64,000 bases of DNA from VBAS01 sp963773465 (lineage in GTDB: Bacteria > Bacteroidota > Bacteroidia > Chitinophagales > Chitinophagaceae). The stretch's first letter is position 1. Every line of letters begins with the position of its first letter. Below the pieces are notes generated by a model. The model made no database searches, was not told the DNA's origin, and was given only the letters and a program-made list of their open reading frames with translations. A program made the position numbers and the translations under genes. The DNA is taken from assembly GCA_963773465.1 (NCBI GenBank), contig CAVZBF010000001.1, positions 1,612,001 to 1,676,000 on the forward strand, given 5' to 3'. Below, one piece after another: positions 54,136 through 63,186 of this stretch.

Positions 54136-54316
54136 ACTGATCGTATTTCGTTTAAGTAAAGGTAAATCGAATCGCTGTCGCAAACAACCCCTTGTATTGA
54201 CGTATTTACACAGCGATCGTTATTAAAACTGCCAATAGCTTTGTGTCAGCAAACAAGATTTGTTACCAGTAACCGGTAAACGGTAACCGGGAATCAGAAG
54301 CAAAAAAACTTAAGTA

Positions 54317-54724
54317 ATGACACAAATAAATGCGTATTTGAATTTTAACGGTCAGTGCCGCGAAGCGATGACTTTTTATCAGCAATGCCTGGGTGGTGAG
54401 TTGGTGATGCAAAAAATTTCAGAATCACCGATGGCGGCAAGAATGCCTTCCGAGATGGGTGCAAAGATCCTTCATAGCAGTTTGACAAAAGAGAACATTG
54501 TATTGATGGCATCTGACATGATGGGAAATAATATTGTTAATGGAAATTCTATCGGACTTTGTATGAACTGCAGCAGCTCGGAAGAAATAAATTCTTTTTT
54601 CAATAATCTTTCGGCGGGTGGCAGGATTATTGAGCCTTTGCACCAATCATTCTGGGGTGCTACGTTTGGAGTACTCACTGATAAATTCGGGATCAACTGG
54701 ATGTTCAATTACTCAAAAAATTAA
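54317..54724 (+). CDS. PhnB-like VOC family protein
   Basis: 135 residues: INAYLNFNGQCREAMTFYQQCLGGELVMQKISESP, then KILHSSLTKENIVLMASDMM and FGVLTDKFGINWMFNYSK. This is the PhnB/3-demethylubiquinone-methyltransferase-like VOC subgroup, whose fold is known but function is not. Related to the gene at 55713; an SRPBCC gene lies between them, a typical arrangement in such clusters. Confidence 0.88.
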   Translation: MTQINAYLNFNGQCREAMTFYQQCLGGELVMQKISESPMAARMPSEMGAKILHSSLTKENIVLMASDMMGNNIVNGNSIGLCMNCSSSEEINSFFNNLSAGGRIIEPLHQSFWGATFGVLTDKFGINWMFNYSKN

Positions 54725-54796
54725 TTTACCTGAAAAACAAATAGAGTTATTTTTATAATCTTCAAAAAACGATTGCTAACAATAAAAAATAATAAA

Positions 54797-55678
54797 ATGG
54801 AAACGACAACTAACGCAGCAACCCAAATTACAGTGGAGACAACTGTAAATGCCCCAATAGAAAAAGTCTGGCAGTATTGGACAGACCCCCGTCATATTAT
54901 CCGCTGGAATAATGCTTCCGTTGATTGGTGCACCCTTAAAGCAGAAAACGATCTGCGCAAAGGAGGCTCCTTCAGTGCTACCATGGCGGCCAAGGATGGA
55001 AGCATGAGTTTTGATTTCGGCGGTGTGTATGATAATGTGAAAAAGCATGAACTGATTGAATACACACTCGGGGACGGAAGAAAAGTGAAAGTAACTTTTT
55101 CGTCAAGCGGAAATGAAACTAAAGTTGTTGAAACTTTTGATGCGGAAAACACCCATCCACTAGAATTGCAAAGAAACGGATGGCAGGCTATCATGGATAA
55201 TTTTAAGAAACACACTGAGGCGACAGACCTGGAAGTGATACAATTTGACATAAGCATAAATGCGCCTGTAGAAAAAGTTTATAATAAAATGCTTGATGAT
55301 AAATCCTACCGTGAGTGGACCGCTGAATTTAATCCTACGTCATACTACAAAGGTTCCTGGGAAAAAGGGTCTAAAATTCTTTTTGTCGGAACAGACAAGG
55401 ACGGAAAAGTTGGTGGGATGGTGAGCAAAGTAAGGGAAAATATTCCCAACAAATTCTTAAGTATTGAACACCTTGGAACTTTAAATGGCGAAGAAGAAAT
55501 TACCAGTGGCCCCGAAGTTGAGAGCTGGGCTGGTGCTTTGGAAAACTATACTTTTAAATCAAACAATGGCAACACTGTTGTAGAAGTAGATATGGACGCC
55601 AACCAGGAATTCAAATCTTATTTTATGGATACATGGCCAAAGGCCTTGAAGAAACTGAAAACGCTTTGCGAAAGCTAA
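54797..55678 (+). CDS. SRPBCC protein with two tandem AHSA1-type domains
   Basis: ATG at 54797 gives 293 residues. Domain 1 (residues about 5-140) has ITVETTVNAPIEKVWQYWTDPRHIIRWNNAS and NGWQAIMDNFKKHTEA; domain 2 (about 145-293) has IQFDISINAPVEKVYNKMLDDKSYREWTAEFNP and WPKALKKLKTLCES. Single-domain AHSA1 proteins are usually small-molecule binding START-like proteins; here two halves are joined in one chain. Ligand unknown. Confidence 0.87.
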   Translation: METTTNAATQITVETTVNAPIEKVWQYWTDPRHIIRWNNASVDWCTLKAENDLRKGGSFSATMAAKDGSMSFDFGGVYDNVKKHELIEYTLGDGRKVKVTFSSSGNETKVVETFDAENTHPLELQRNGWQAIMDNFKKHTEATDLEVIQFDISINAPVEKVYNKMLDDKSYREWTAEFNPTSYYKGSWEKGSKILFVGTDKDGKVGGMVSKVRENIPNKFLSIEHLGTLNGEEEITSGPEVESWAGALENYTFKSNNGNTVVEVDMDANQEFKSYFMDTWPKALKKLKTLCES

Positions 55679-55712
55679 TAATTTATTTATAAACGGAGTA
55701 AAACGAATGACC

Positions 55713-56147
55713 ATGGCAAGAGTAAGCACCTATTTAAATTTTTCAAACAACACTGAAGAGGCGTTCAATTTTTACAAATCAGTTTTTGGTACGGAATTCA
55801 ACGGGCCGATCGCAAGGTTTGGCGAGATCCCTCCGCAGGAAGGAATGCCGCCAATGGCTGATGCCGATAAAAATCTCGTTATGCATATTGAGTTGCCAAT
55901 TGTTGACGGTCATAAATTAATGGGAACAGATGCTCCGGAGTCGATGGGTTTCAAGGTGAATTTTGGAAATAATGTTCATATAAATCTTGAACCTGATACA
56001 AGAGAAGAAACAAAGAGATTGTTTGAAAAATTATCGGCCGGCGGTACCGTTACTATGGAATTGCAGGATATGTTTTGGGGTGATTATTTTGGAAGCTGTA
56101 CAGATAAATTTGGTGTGCAATGGATGGTAAATTGTTCTGCTAAATAA
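55713..56147 (+). CDS. PhnB-like VOC family protein
   Basis: 144 residues from ATG 55713. MARVSTYLNFSNNTEEAFNFYKSVFGTEFNGPI, MHIELPIVDGHKLMGTDAPESMGF, and DMFWGDYFGSCTDKFGVQWMVNCSAK define the PhnB-like VOC fold. Paralogue of 54317-54724. Followed by a DoxX-like gene 31 bp downstream. Confidence 0.9.
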   Translation: MARVSTYLNFSNNTEEAFNFYKSVFGTEFNGPIARFGEIPPQEGMPPMADADKNLVMHIELPIVDGHKLMGTDAPESMGFKVNFGNNVHINLEPDTREETKRLFEKLSAGGTVTMELQDMFWGDYFGSCTDKFGVQWMVNCSAK

Positions 56148-56178
56148 TTTTTGCCTTTAAAATTAAAACCAACAATTT

Positions 56179-56589
56179 ATGATCTCAAAAACAACCAACA
56201 TTCTTTATTGGGTATTTACAATTTTGTTTGCAGGGCTGATGATATTTTCTGCAATACCTAATATAATGCTCGACAAGAATACAATGGACATCTTTGTTAA
56301 CGGATTAGGATATCCGGCGTATTTTATTCAAATGTTAGGTATTGGAAAACTGCTTGGCTCAATTGCTATTCTAATTCCGGGATTAAATAAAACAGTTAAG
56401 GAATGGGCGTATGCGGGTTTGTTCTTCGACTTGATAGGAGCTGTTTATTCAGGAATAGCAGCTTCAAAAGGCCATGTAGATCCTGCTATGATAGGTATGC
56501 TTATGTGGATCGTGCCTGGAATACTCTCTTATATTTTCTGGAAGAGAAAAATGAAAGCACAAGAGGTTGCTGTTTATAAACCTGTTTAA
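56179..56589 (+). CDS. DoxX-like family membrane protein
   Basis: 136 residues with four hydrophobic segments: ILYWVFTILFAGLMIFSAIPNI, FIQMLGIGKLLGSIAILIPG, WAYAGLFFDLIGAVYSGIA and AMIGMLMWIVPGILSYIFW. DoxX-like proteins are small quinone-linked or uncharacterised inner-membrane proteins, frequently next to PhnB/SRPBCC genes. Ends in a basic tail (KRKMKAQEV). Confidence 0.85.
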   Translation: MISKTTNILYWVFTILFAGLMIFSAIPNIMLDKNTMDIFVNGLGYPAYFIQMLGIGKLLGSIAILIPGLNKTVKEWAYAGLFFDLIGAVYSGIAASKGHVDPAMIGMLMWIVPGILSYIFWKRKMKAQEVAVYKPV

Positions 56590-56599
56590 TCCGACGAGT

Positions 56600-57009
56600 A
56601 TGCCAAAACAGATATTCGTGAATTTACCTGTGAAAGATCTAAAAAGTCGATAGACTTTTTTTCACAGCTTGGATTTACTTTTAATCTCCAGTTTACCGAT
56701 GAAAAAGCTGCCTGTCTTATTATAAATGATGGAAGCATTTATGCAATGCTGCTTACTGAAGAGATGTTCAGGAATTTTACCAAAAAAGAAATTGCTGATG
56801 CTACCAAAACCACCGAAGCGATAATTGCGCTTGATGTCGAATCAAGAGAACAGGTAGATGAAATGGTAAAAAAAGCGGTCAAAGCGGGCGGTTCTATTTA
56901 TGCAGATCCGCAAGATCATGGTTGGATGTACCAGCATGGCTTTGCCGATCCTGATGGTCATCAATGGGAACTTTTATATATGGATATGGATAAAATACCG
57001 AAAGGATAA
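56600..57009 (+). CDS. VOC family protein (one frameshift)
   Basis: ATG at 56600 reads MPKQIFVNLPVKDLK and then meets a stop because one A of a short A-run near 56643 is missing; repaired it reads KSIDFFSQLGFTFNLQFTDEKAACLIINDGSIYAMLLTEEMF and continues to HGWMYQHGFADPDGHQWELLYMDMDKIPKG. About 136 residues, the glyoxalase-like subgroup usually annotated as a lactoylglutathione-lyase-like protein. 10 bp after the DoxX stop and 11 bp before a DUF1801 gene. Confidence 0.8.
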
Positions 57010-57020
57010 AAGAGATTAAT

Positions 57021-57407
57021 ATGGCCAAAATGAAAACAGCAGCTTCGGTAAATGAATATATTGCCGCGGCTGATCCACAAGCTCAAAAAGCACTTAGAGA
57101 TATTCGTAAAACGATTAAGGCAGCCGCGCCAAAGGCAGAAGAAGTGATCAGTTATCAAATACCAGGGTATAAATATCATGGGATGCTTGTTTTTTTCGCA
57201 GCATGGAAAAATCATATTAGTCTTTATCCTGCACCGTGGAGTACAGCATCATTGAAAAAAGAAATGGCTGCATATGAGGGATCAAAAGGGACGATAAAAT
57301 TCCCTCTTGATAAACCGATGCCATTATTGTTAATAAAGAAAATGGTAAAGTACAGGATGAAGGAAAATGAGATAAGGGCATCACTTAAGACACGTTCAAG
57401 GGCATGA
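57021..57407 (+). CDS. DUF1801 / YdhG-like protein
   Basis: 128 residues. VNEYIAAADPQAQKALRDIRKTIKAAAPKAEEVISYQIPGYKYHGMLVFFAAWKNHISLYP and GTIKFPLDKPMPLLLIKKMVKYRMKENE are the YdhG/frataxin-like fold ('iron chaperone' in some annotations, without proof here). Its TGA overlaps the next ATG (ATGA), so it is co-translated with the second DUF1801 gene. Confidence 0.88.
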   Translation: MAKMKTAASVNEYIAAADPQAQKALRDIRKTIKAAAPKAEEVISYQIPGYKYHGMLVFFAAWKNHISLYPAPWSTASLKKEMAAYEGSKGTIKFPLDKPMPLLLIKKMVKYRMKENEIRASLKTRSRA

Positions 57408-57793
57408 TGGCAAAGATCAAATCAGCAAAGCTCTCTGAGCGGGAACAGGTAAATGAATGGATGAATAAGTTGGATGCTGAAATGAAGCCTGCTGTTGACG
57501 CCGTAAGAAAAATTATTAAGAGGGCAGGACCCGAGTTGAGTGAAAGAATAAAGTGGAATGCGCCCAGCTATTATTATAAAGAAGACATAGTTACATTCGG
57601 GCCTGTAAGGGGCAGCGACAAGATCATCCTGGTTTTTCATCACCCAAAAATTGTGAAAATAAAATCTGACCTGCTAAAAGGAGACTACAAAGACAGGCGG
57701 CTTACTTATTTTAACTCAATAAAAGAAATAAAAGATAACAAGAAAGAGCTTGAAAGAATTATAAAGCAATCCATTGAAATGACCGGCAAATAA
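57404..57793 (+). CDS. DUF1801 family protein, second copy
   Basis: 129 residues; EREQVNEWMNKLDAEMKPAVDAVRKIIKRAGPELSERIKWNAPSYYYKEDIVTFGPVRGSDKIILVFHHPKIVK. A diverged member of the same family as the gene upstream, overlapping it by 4 bp. The tandem pair may act together; role unknown. Confidence 0.85.
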   Translation: MMAKIKSAKLSEREQVNEWMNKLDAEMKPAVDAVRKIIKRAGPELSERIKWNAPSYYYKEDIVTFGPVRGSDKIILVFHHPKIVKIKSDLLKGDYKDRRLTYFNSIKEIKDNKKELERIIKQSIEMTGK

Positions 57794-57799
57794 AATTCT

Positions 57800-58009
57800 A
57801 TGGTCGAGATCTTCAAAACAAATGTGTATGATATTATGCAGGCTGAACAGATCATTACTTTGCTCAACCAGCACTTTCCTGCATACATGATAAATTTTGA
57901 CCTTCATGATTGTGATAAAATACTTCGTGTAAAAGGCGACTCAATTCCTGTTACCGAGATCGTCGAAATCGTTTCTGCAAACGGTTTTCATTGCAGTGTG
58001 CTGGATTAA
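57800..58009 (+). CDS. Small 69-residue protein of heavy-metal-domain-like fold
   Basis: MVEIFKTNVYDIMQAEQIITLLNQHFPAYMINFDLHDCDKILRVKG and VTEIVEIVSANGFHCSVLD give a beta-alpha-beta-beta-alpha-beta pattern like HMA domains but without the CxxC. No known function. 6 bp behind the DUF1801 pair on the same strand. Confidence 0.65.
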   Translation: MVEIFKTNVYDIMQAEQIITLLNQHFPAYMINFDLHDCDKILRVKGDSIPVTEIVEIVSANGFHCSVLD

Positions 58010-58124
58010 TAAATCAAAATTTAAAAGTTAAAAAAGTACAGCTAAGGAGTTTGAATTTTTACGTTAAAGGAGTCCATCATGGATTCTTAAAGTTTTCCCC
58101 ATTCTAAAAAAAGTAAAGAAAGAA

Positions 58125-58174
58125 TTTTGCGTAACCAAACGGTTTCATATACATTTGTGTAACCAATCGGTTAC
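58125..58174 (+). promoter_or_regulatory. Promoter with two ArsR-type operators
   Basis: -33 box TTTTG (58125-58129), 20-bp spacer, -7 box TACATTTG (58150-58157). Operator 1 GTAACC-aaac-GGTTtC (58131-58146) lies between the boxes; operator 2 GTAACC-aatc-GGTTAC (58159-58174) is a perfect inverted repeat covering the predicted start. Their centres are 28 bp apart. Binding of the ArsR protein encoded 16 bp downstream would block RNA polymerase. Confidence 0.8.
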
Positions 58175-58189
58175 GAAAACAAAATTAGT

Positions 58190-58549
58190 ATGAGAAGAGA
58201 CGTTTTCCAGGCGATAGCGGATCCTACAAGAAGGGAGATCATCAGCATGATCGCTCATGAGACTTTAAATCTTAATGCCGTTGCTGATAAATTTCATATC
58301 AGCCGCCCCGCTATTTCCAGGCATATAAAGATCCTTACTGAATGCGGCTTGATCGTTATTAATAAAAAAGGGAGGGAACGTCATTGCGAAGCGAATCTTA
58401 GAAAGTTAAATGAGGTATCAGATTGGGTGGAACAGTACAACGAATTCTGGACGAAGAAACTGGATGCATTGGAAAATTATCTGGAGGCATTACAAACAGA
58501 AAATACAAAAACAACTAAAACAAAAAGAATTGCAAAGCGAAAAAAGTAA
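58190..58549 (+). CDS. ArsR-family repressor
   Basis: 119 residues: VFQAIADPTRREIISMIAHETLNLNAVADKFHISRPAISRHIKILTECGLIVINKKGRERHCEANLRKL is a winged helix of the ArsR/SmtB family with no Cys metal site, the group that accompanies SRPBCC genes. Ends in a K/R-rich tail. It probably represses its own operon through the two operators in front of it. The SRPBCC gene follows after 2 bp. Confidence 0.9.
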   Translation: MRRDVFQAIADPTRREIISMIAHETLNLNAVADKFHISRPAISRHIKILTECGLIVINKKGRERHCEANLRKLNEVSDWVEQYNEFWTKKLDALENYLEALQTENTKTTKTKRIAKRKK

Positions 58550-58551
58550 TA

Positions 58552-59015
58552 ATGGAGCGAACAGGGAATTGTCTATTTCAAGAGTCCTTAAAGCGCCAAG
58601 GGAACTTGTCTGGAAAGTATGGACAAGCCCGGAGCATATCAGGCATTGGTGGGGTCCAAATGGTTTTACCAATACGATCGCTGAAATGGATGTAAGACCC
58701 GGAGGCGTTTGGGAATTTATTATGCATGGGCCTGATGGTACTGATTATAAGAACAAACATATTTATAAAGAAGTGGTGAAGCCTGAGAAATTAGTTTTGG
58801 AACATGTAACAGGTCCAAAGTTTTTAATGACGGTGACATTTGAAGAGCAGGGAGATAAGACACTTGTGAGCTTGCATTCCATTTTTGAATCCGCCGAACA
58901 ATTACAGGAAGTAATAAAAGTGTTTAAGGCAGATGAAGGAATGAGACAGAATGTCGACAGAATGGAAAATTATTTGAATCAGTTAAATATTAAAAGCGTG
59001 GCTGGACAGAGCTGA
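58552..59015 (+). CDS. SRPBCC (AHSA1-type) protein paired with the ArsR repressor
   Basis: The domain reads NRELSISRVLKAPRELVWKVWTSPEHIRHWWGPNGFTNTIAEMDVRPGGVWEFIMHGPDG...LVLEHVTGPKFLMTVTFEEQGDKTLV and ends RMENYLNQLNIKS. The ATG at 58552 is 2 bp behind the arsR stop but is in frame only if one A is missing near 58556 (M-E-A-N-R-E), so I take a frameshift at the start; otherwise the domain would need a TTG at 58530. About 154 residues. Ligand unknown; it is the likely effector partner of the regulated pair. Confidence 0.83.
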
Positions 59016-59118
59016 TAGGAATCTTGTCGAAAAATTACGCTGAGAGCACAAACGACTGATAGTAAAGCTCAGTTCCGGTTTTATCATGAGTGTTGCAAAC
59101 GTTATCTTTGAACACCTC

Positions 59119-61071
59119 ATGAATAGTTTGAAATTAAGACGGGCCGTACTTATTACATCTATCTGCCTTTTGCTGTCATGTATTTCTTTTTCCCAATATA
59201 TCCTTAATGGCTCGGCCACGCAGGATAATTGTAATTGCTATACGCTTACGCCGGCTGCATTCACGCAAAGCGGCAGTGTATGGAATAGCAACAAGATCAA
59301 TCTCAACACTTCATTCGATTTTAATTTTAATGTATATCTCGGTTGTCTTGATGTAAATGGCGCAGATGGAATTGTTTTTATCCTTCAACCGATAAGCACG
59401 AGTCTTGGCAGTTCAGGCGAGGGAATGGGATTTCTCGGTATTTCTCCTTCCATCGGTATAGCATTGGATACCTGGCAAAATCTTAATCTTAATGATCCAA
59501 CCTTTGATCATATAAGTATTCAGGCAAATGGCAATGTATCGCATGGCACTGATCTTGCCGGGCCCGTACAAGCATCATCATCGAGTGATAATATCGAAGA
59601 TTGCCAGTGGCATATACTTCGAATTACATGGGATCCTTCCACTCAATGGCTGAGAGCTTACTTTGATGGCCACCTGCGTGTGGAAACACAAATAAATCTT
59701 GTTTCCACTATTTTCAATAATGATCCTAATGTTTATTGGGGTTTTACCGGTGCAACTGGCGGAGCAACTAATCTTCATCAGTTTTGTACTGCATTAAATC
59801 CGGGCTTTAGTACAAATGCACCGAACAATTCGGTTTGCCCGGGGACTCCAGTTTCATTTACAGAAAGCTCTGTTTCATTTGCGCCAGTACAATCATGGTA
59901 CTGGAGTTTTGGTGATGGCACTACAAGCACTTTGCAAAATCCGCCAGCGCATCTTTACAGCATGCCTGGTGTATATGAAGTAAAATTGGTGATCAAAGGA
60001 TTGGATGGCTGTGTTAGTGATACATTGAAAAAGCTAATTACGGTGGGTACAAAACCAGTTGCGGATTTTCAAATTTTTGACACCTGCATGTTAAAGCCCG
60101 CCCGGATAATTAATCAATCATCAAATACTATTGGAACAATTAATCAATGGACCTGGCTAGTTGATGGAGTGCAGGTTGCTATTGATCAGCAACCAATACT
60201 TACTGCATCAACACCCGGGCTGCATACTGTAAAGCTTGTTGTAGCAACAAATATTGGTTGTGAATCAGATACTGTTGCAAAAACTTTTGTAGCAAATCCG
60301 GCTCCGGTCGTATCGATCACAGTTGCTGATGGTTGCGTAAATGAACCGATCACTTTTTTAGGAAGTCAGTCAGATAACCAAACTACCATCACTCAATGGA
60401 ACTGGAATTTCGGTGATGGCGTTATATCACAGTCACAAAATCCAGTACATACTTATTCATTAAGTGGAAATATCGATGTGCAGTTAAATGCTGTCGCAAG
60501 TAATGGATGTGTTTCCGGCGACATTACGAAAAAGATAAATGTTGGATACATTCATGCAAACGCAACAAACGATACTACGATATTGCCGAATATTCCCTTT
60601 CAATTAAACGTTGATTATGGCGGGAATTTTAACAGCATCCCTTCGTTTTTATGGTCACCGGCTACCGGGCTTAGTAATAGTTCAGGCTGGAATCCGACCG
60701 CTTCGTTGCAGGATGATATTACATATGTCGTTACAGTTACTACACCACAAGGATGCGCTGTAATGGATACAGTGAACATAAAAGTATTTAAAGGCTCAGC
60801 CGTGTATGTGCCGACCGGATTTACTCCAAATGGTGATGGAAGAAATGATTTTTTAAGAGGCCTGTATATTGGAATAAAAAAAGTTCATTACTTCAGAGTG
60901 TATAATCGATGGGGTCAGCAAATTTTTTCTACGAATAGTTTAATTGACGGATGGGATGGTACCATAAGAGGAGTGAAGCAGCAAACAGGAACTTATGTAT
61001 GGGTGCTGAAGGCGGAAGATCTTGCCGGAAAAATTTATGAAATGAAAGGGGTGTCAACTTTAATAAGATAG
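59119..61071 (+). CDS. Lectin-like, PKD-containing protein with type B T9SS sorting domain
   Basis: ATG at 59119 (MNSLKLRRAVLITSICLLLSCISFSQ) is preferred to 59086. 650 residues. Residues about 30-230 form a legume-lectin-like fold (CYTLTPAAFTQSGSVWNSNKINLNTSFDFNFNVYLG, DGIVFILQ, IEDCQWHILRITWDP, YWGFTGATGGATN). Two PKD domains follow (WYWSFGDGTTSTLQNP and WNWNFGDGVISQSQNPVHTY). The end VYVPTGFTPNGDGRNDFLRG...FRVYNRWGQQIF is the gliding-motility-associated CHU_C/type B sorting domain. Secreted by T9SS; a carbohydrate-binding adhesin is inferred. Confidence 0.88.
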   Translation: MNSLKLRRAVLITSICLLLSCISFSQYILNGSATQDNCNCYTLTPAAFTQSGSVWNSNKINLNTSFDFNFNVYLGCLDVNGADGIVFILQPISTSLGSSGEGMGFLGISPSIGIALDTWQNLNLNDPTFDHISIQANGNVSHGTDLAGPVQASSSSDNIEDCQWHILRITWDPSTQWLRAYFDGHLRVETQINLVSTIFNNDPNVYWGFTGATGGATNLHQFCTALNPGFSTNAPNNSVCPGTPVSFTESSVSFAPVQSWYWSFGDGTTSTLQNPPAHLYSMPGVYEVKLVIKGLDGCVSDTLKKLITVGTKPVADFQIFDTCMLKPARIINQSSNTIGTINQWTWLVDGVQVAIDQQPILTASTPGLHTVKLVVATNIGCESDTVAKTFVANPAPVVSITVADGCVNEPITFLGSQSDNQTTITQWNWNFGDGVISQSQNPVHTYSLSGNIDVQLNAVASNGCVSGDITKKINVGYIHANATNDTTILPNIPFQLNVDYGGNFNSIPSFLWSPATGLSNSSGWNPTASLQDDITYVVTVTTPQGCAVMDTVNIKVFKGSAVYVPTGFTPNGDGRNDFLRGLYIGIKKVHYFRVYNRWGQQIFSTNSLIDGWDGTIRGVKQQTGTYVWVLKAEDLAGKIYEMKGVSTLIR

Positions 61072-61075
61072 AAAC

Positions 61076-62115
61076 ATGGTTTTTAAAAGAATTATTAATT
61101 ATTTATTATTAATTATTAATTCGGTTGGTGCATCGGCGCAATTGAAATGGATAAATGTTGATTCTCTATATCAGCCACTACCATCGACAGTTCATATTTT
61201 TAAAACAACAGATACTTTAGATGGCAAACCAAATATTGCTTTTTACGTAATTGCTGATTTAAAAGATAAAAGATTATTGTTTGATGTAGATACAACACTG
61301 GGCCGGAGACTTACGCCAATTCAATATTTCAGAAAATGCATAGACGAACGACCATTGTCTCGTCATTGCCAGGCGCCATTGGTAGTTGTGAATACAACTT
61401 TCTTTTCTTTCCAGACAAATCAGAATTTGAATGTGGTAATTAAAAATGGAAAGCTGATCGGTTATAATATTCATTCAAATCCAGGAAGAGGAAAGGATAC
61501 TTTAACTTATCATCATCCATTTGGGAGTGCAATTGGAATTTCAAGAAGAAGAAATGCTGATATTGCATGGTTATTGACAGATTCTTCCAGCAAGTATGCT
61601 TATGCAAGTCAGCAAACAGTAAGAGTTCGGACTGATTCTTTTCCGACGATCGATTTTGAAAAAACAAAAGTAATGAAGCATTCTACCCGGCTTCAGACCT
61701 CGAACACAAATACTGGAAGAAAACATTTGCAAAGTGGAAAATAAGAACTGCTGTTGGTGGCGGACCGGTGTTACTGCAATACGGGAACATAAGAATTTCT
61801 AATGATGAGGAAATAAAATTTGCCGGTAATGCAATCAATGATAAACATCCCCGCACAGCAATGGGCTATACAAAAGACAATAAACTCATCATACTTGTTG
61901 TACAGGGAAGATTTCCCGGCATTGCTGAAGGGGCAACACTCGAACAGGAAGCAAAAATCTTACAAGACCTTGGTTGCTGGGAAGCATTAAATCTTGATGG
62001 CGGCGGCAGCAGTTGTATGCTGGTAAATGGAAAAGAAACGATCAAACCTTCAGATGCGACAGGGCAGAGGGCGGTGCCGGCAGTATTCATTATAAAAGCC
62101 AGATCAAAAAATTAA
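61076..62115 (+). CDS. Phosphodiester glycosidase (NAGPA) family protein (one frameshift)
   Basis: A signal peptide with the odd core IINYLLLIINSVGASAQ is encoded by an ATTAATT-type repeat. The catalytic region is MGYTKDNKLIILVVQGRFPGIAEGATLEQEAKILQDLGCWEALNLDGGGSSCMLVNGK, with NLDGGGSS diagnostic of the family. A one-base shift near 61690 must be repaired (ASDLEHKYWKKTFAKWKIRTAVGGGP); about 345 residues result. Mammalian homologues uncover mannose-6-phosphate; bacterial ones act on exopolysaccharide or wall glycans. Starts 4 bp behind the T9SS protein gene. Confidence 0.8.
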
Positions 62116-62150
62116 TAATTATTAATTAATAATTATTAATTCGGCAGCGA
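62116..62150. repeat. attaataattattaattcgg repeat
   Basis: AT-only palindromic words directly behind the stop codon, ending in aattattaattcgg. The same end word occurs at 61106-61121 inside the signal-peptide codons of the gene just upstream. Confidence 0.6.
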
Positions 62151-62168
62151 CATCCAAATTAAACACTG

Positions 62169-63166
62169 TTACTGTTCCTTCTCCCACACCAATGCACTTG
62201 CTCCAAATATAGCAGCATGAGCTTCTTTTAAATGACTGATAAGAATTTTTACTTTATTTTGGAAAACCTGGATCAGGTTTTCTTCCATACTTTCGCGGGT
62301 AGGTTTTAAAATAAAATCACCGGCTTTTGTAAGACCACCAAATAAAATAATTGCTTCCGGACTTGTGGTCATTACTGCATTGGCAAGTGCAAGTCCTAAA
62401 ATTTTACCTGTATAATTAAAAATTTCTATTGCAAGTTCATCTCCCTCGATAGCCGCATCATACACTGCTTTTGAATCAAGCATATCCGCAGGAACTTTTC
62501 TAAGTAAACTGGTTTTTTATTTTTTTCAAGAAATTCAATAGCAGTTAATCGTACACCCGTTGCAGAAGCATAGCTTTCCAAAGAGCCTTTTTTGCCTGTG
62601 CCTTCATGTACACGTCCATCAGGAATAATAATCGTATGTCCAAGTTCACCGGCAAAACCATCATGCCCATAGATCAGATGTCCATTTGCAACAATACCGC
62701 TGCCAACACCTGTGCCAAGAGTGATCATAATAAAATCTTTCATTCCTTTTGCAGCGCCATACATCATTTCACCAATAGCCGCTGCATTGGCATCGTTTGT
62801 AAGTGTAACCGGAAGCTGGAATTTATCAGAAATAAGTTTTGCCAGTGGAATAATACCATTCCAGGGAAGATTAGGAGCATATTCAATTGTACCGGTATAA
62901 TAATTTCCGTTAGGAGCTCCTACACCCATTCCTTTCATCCTGCCGGTACCACCTGCCTTTTCAATTACTTCACTAACTACTTCATGCAACTCATCAATAA
63001 ATGTATTAACGGTCTTATGTTTTTTGGTTGACATTTCACCTGCGAAAAGCACATTGCCATCACGATCAACAATACCATATTTGGTACCGGTGCCTCCAAT
63101 ATCAATTCCGATTGCGAGCTGGGTGACAGATGCAGGCGTAATTTGGGCAGCTTTTTTCTTAGCCAT
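62169..63166 (-). CDS. ROK family glucokinase-like protein without zinc cysteines (one frameshift)
   Basis: About 332 residues after a one-base shift near 62500 (KKPVYL to RKVPADMLDSKAVYDAA). The phosphate loop is IGIDIGGTGTKYGIVD, the active-site region NDANAAAIGEMMYG, and ITLGTGVGSGIV the second nucleotide loop. In ROK proteins GH is followed by a CxCGxxGC zinc motif; here GHTIIIPDGRVHEGTGKKGSLES has none of those Cys. The upstream MFS gene on the same strand is probably a sugar porter, so it phosphorylates the imported sugar. Confidence 0.85.
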
Positions 63167-63186
63167 TGAAAATATTTTACAGCTTC

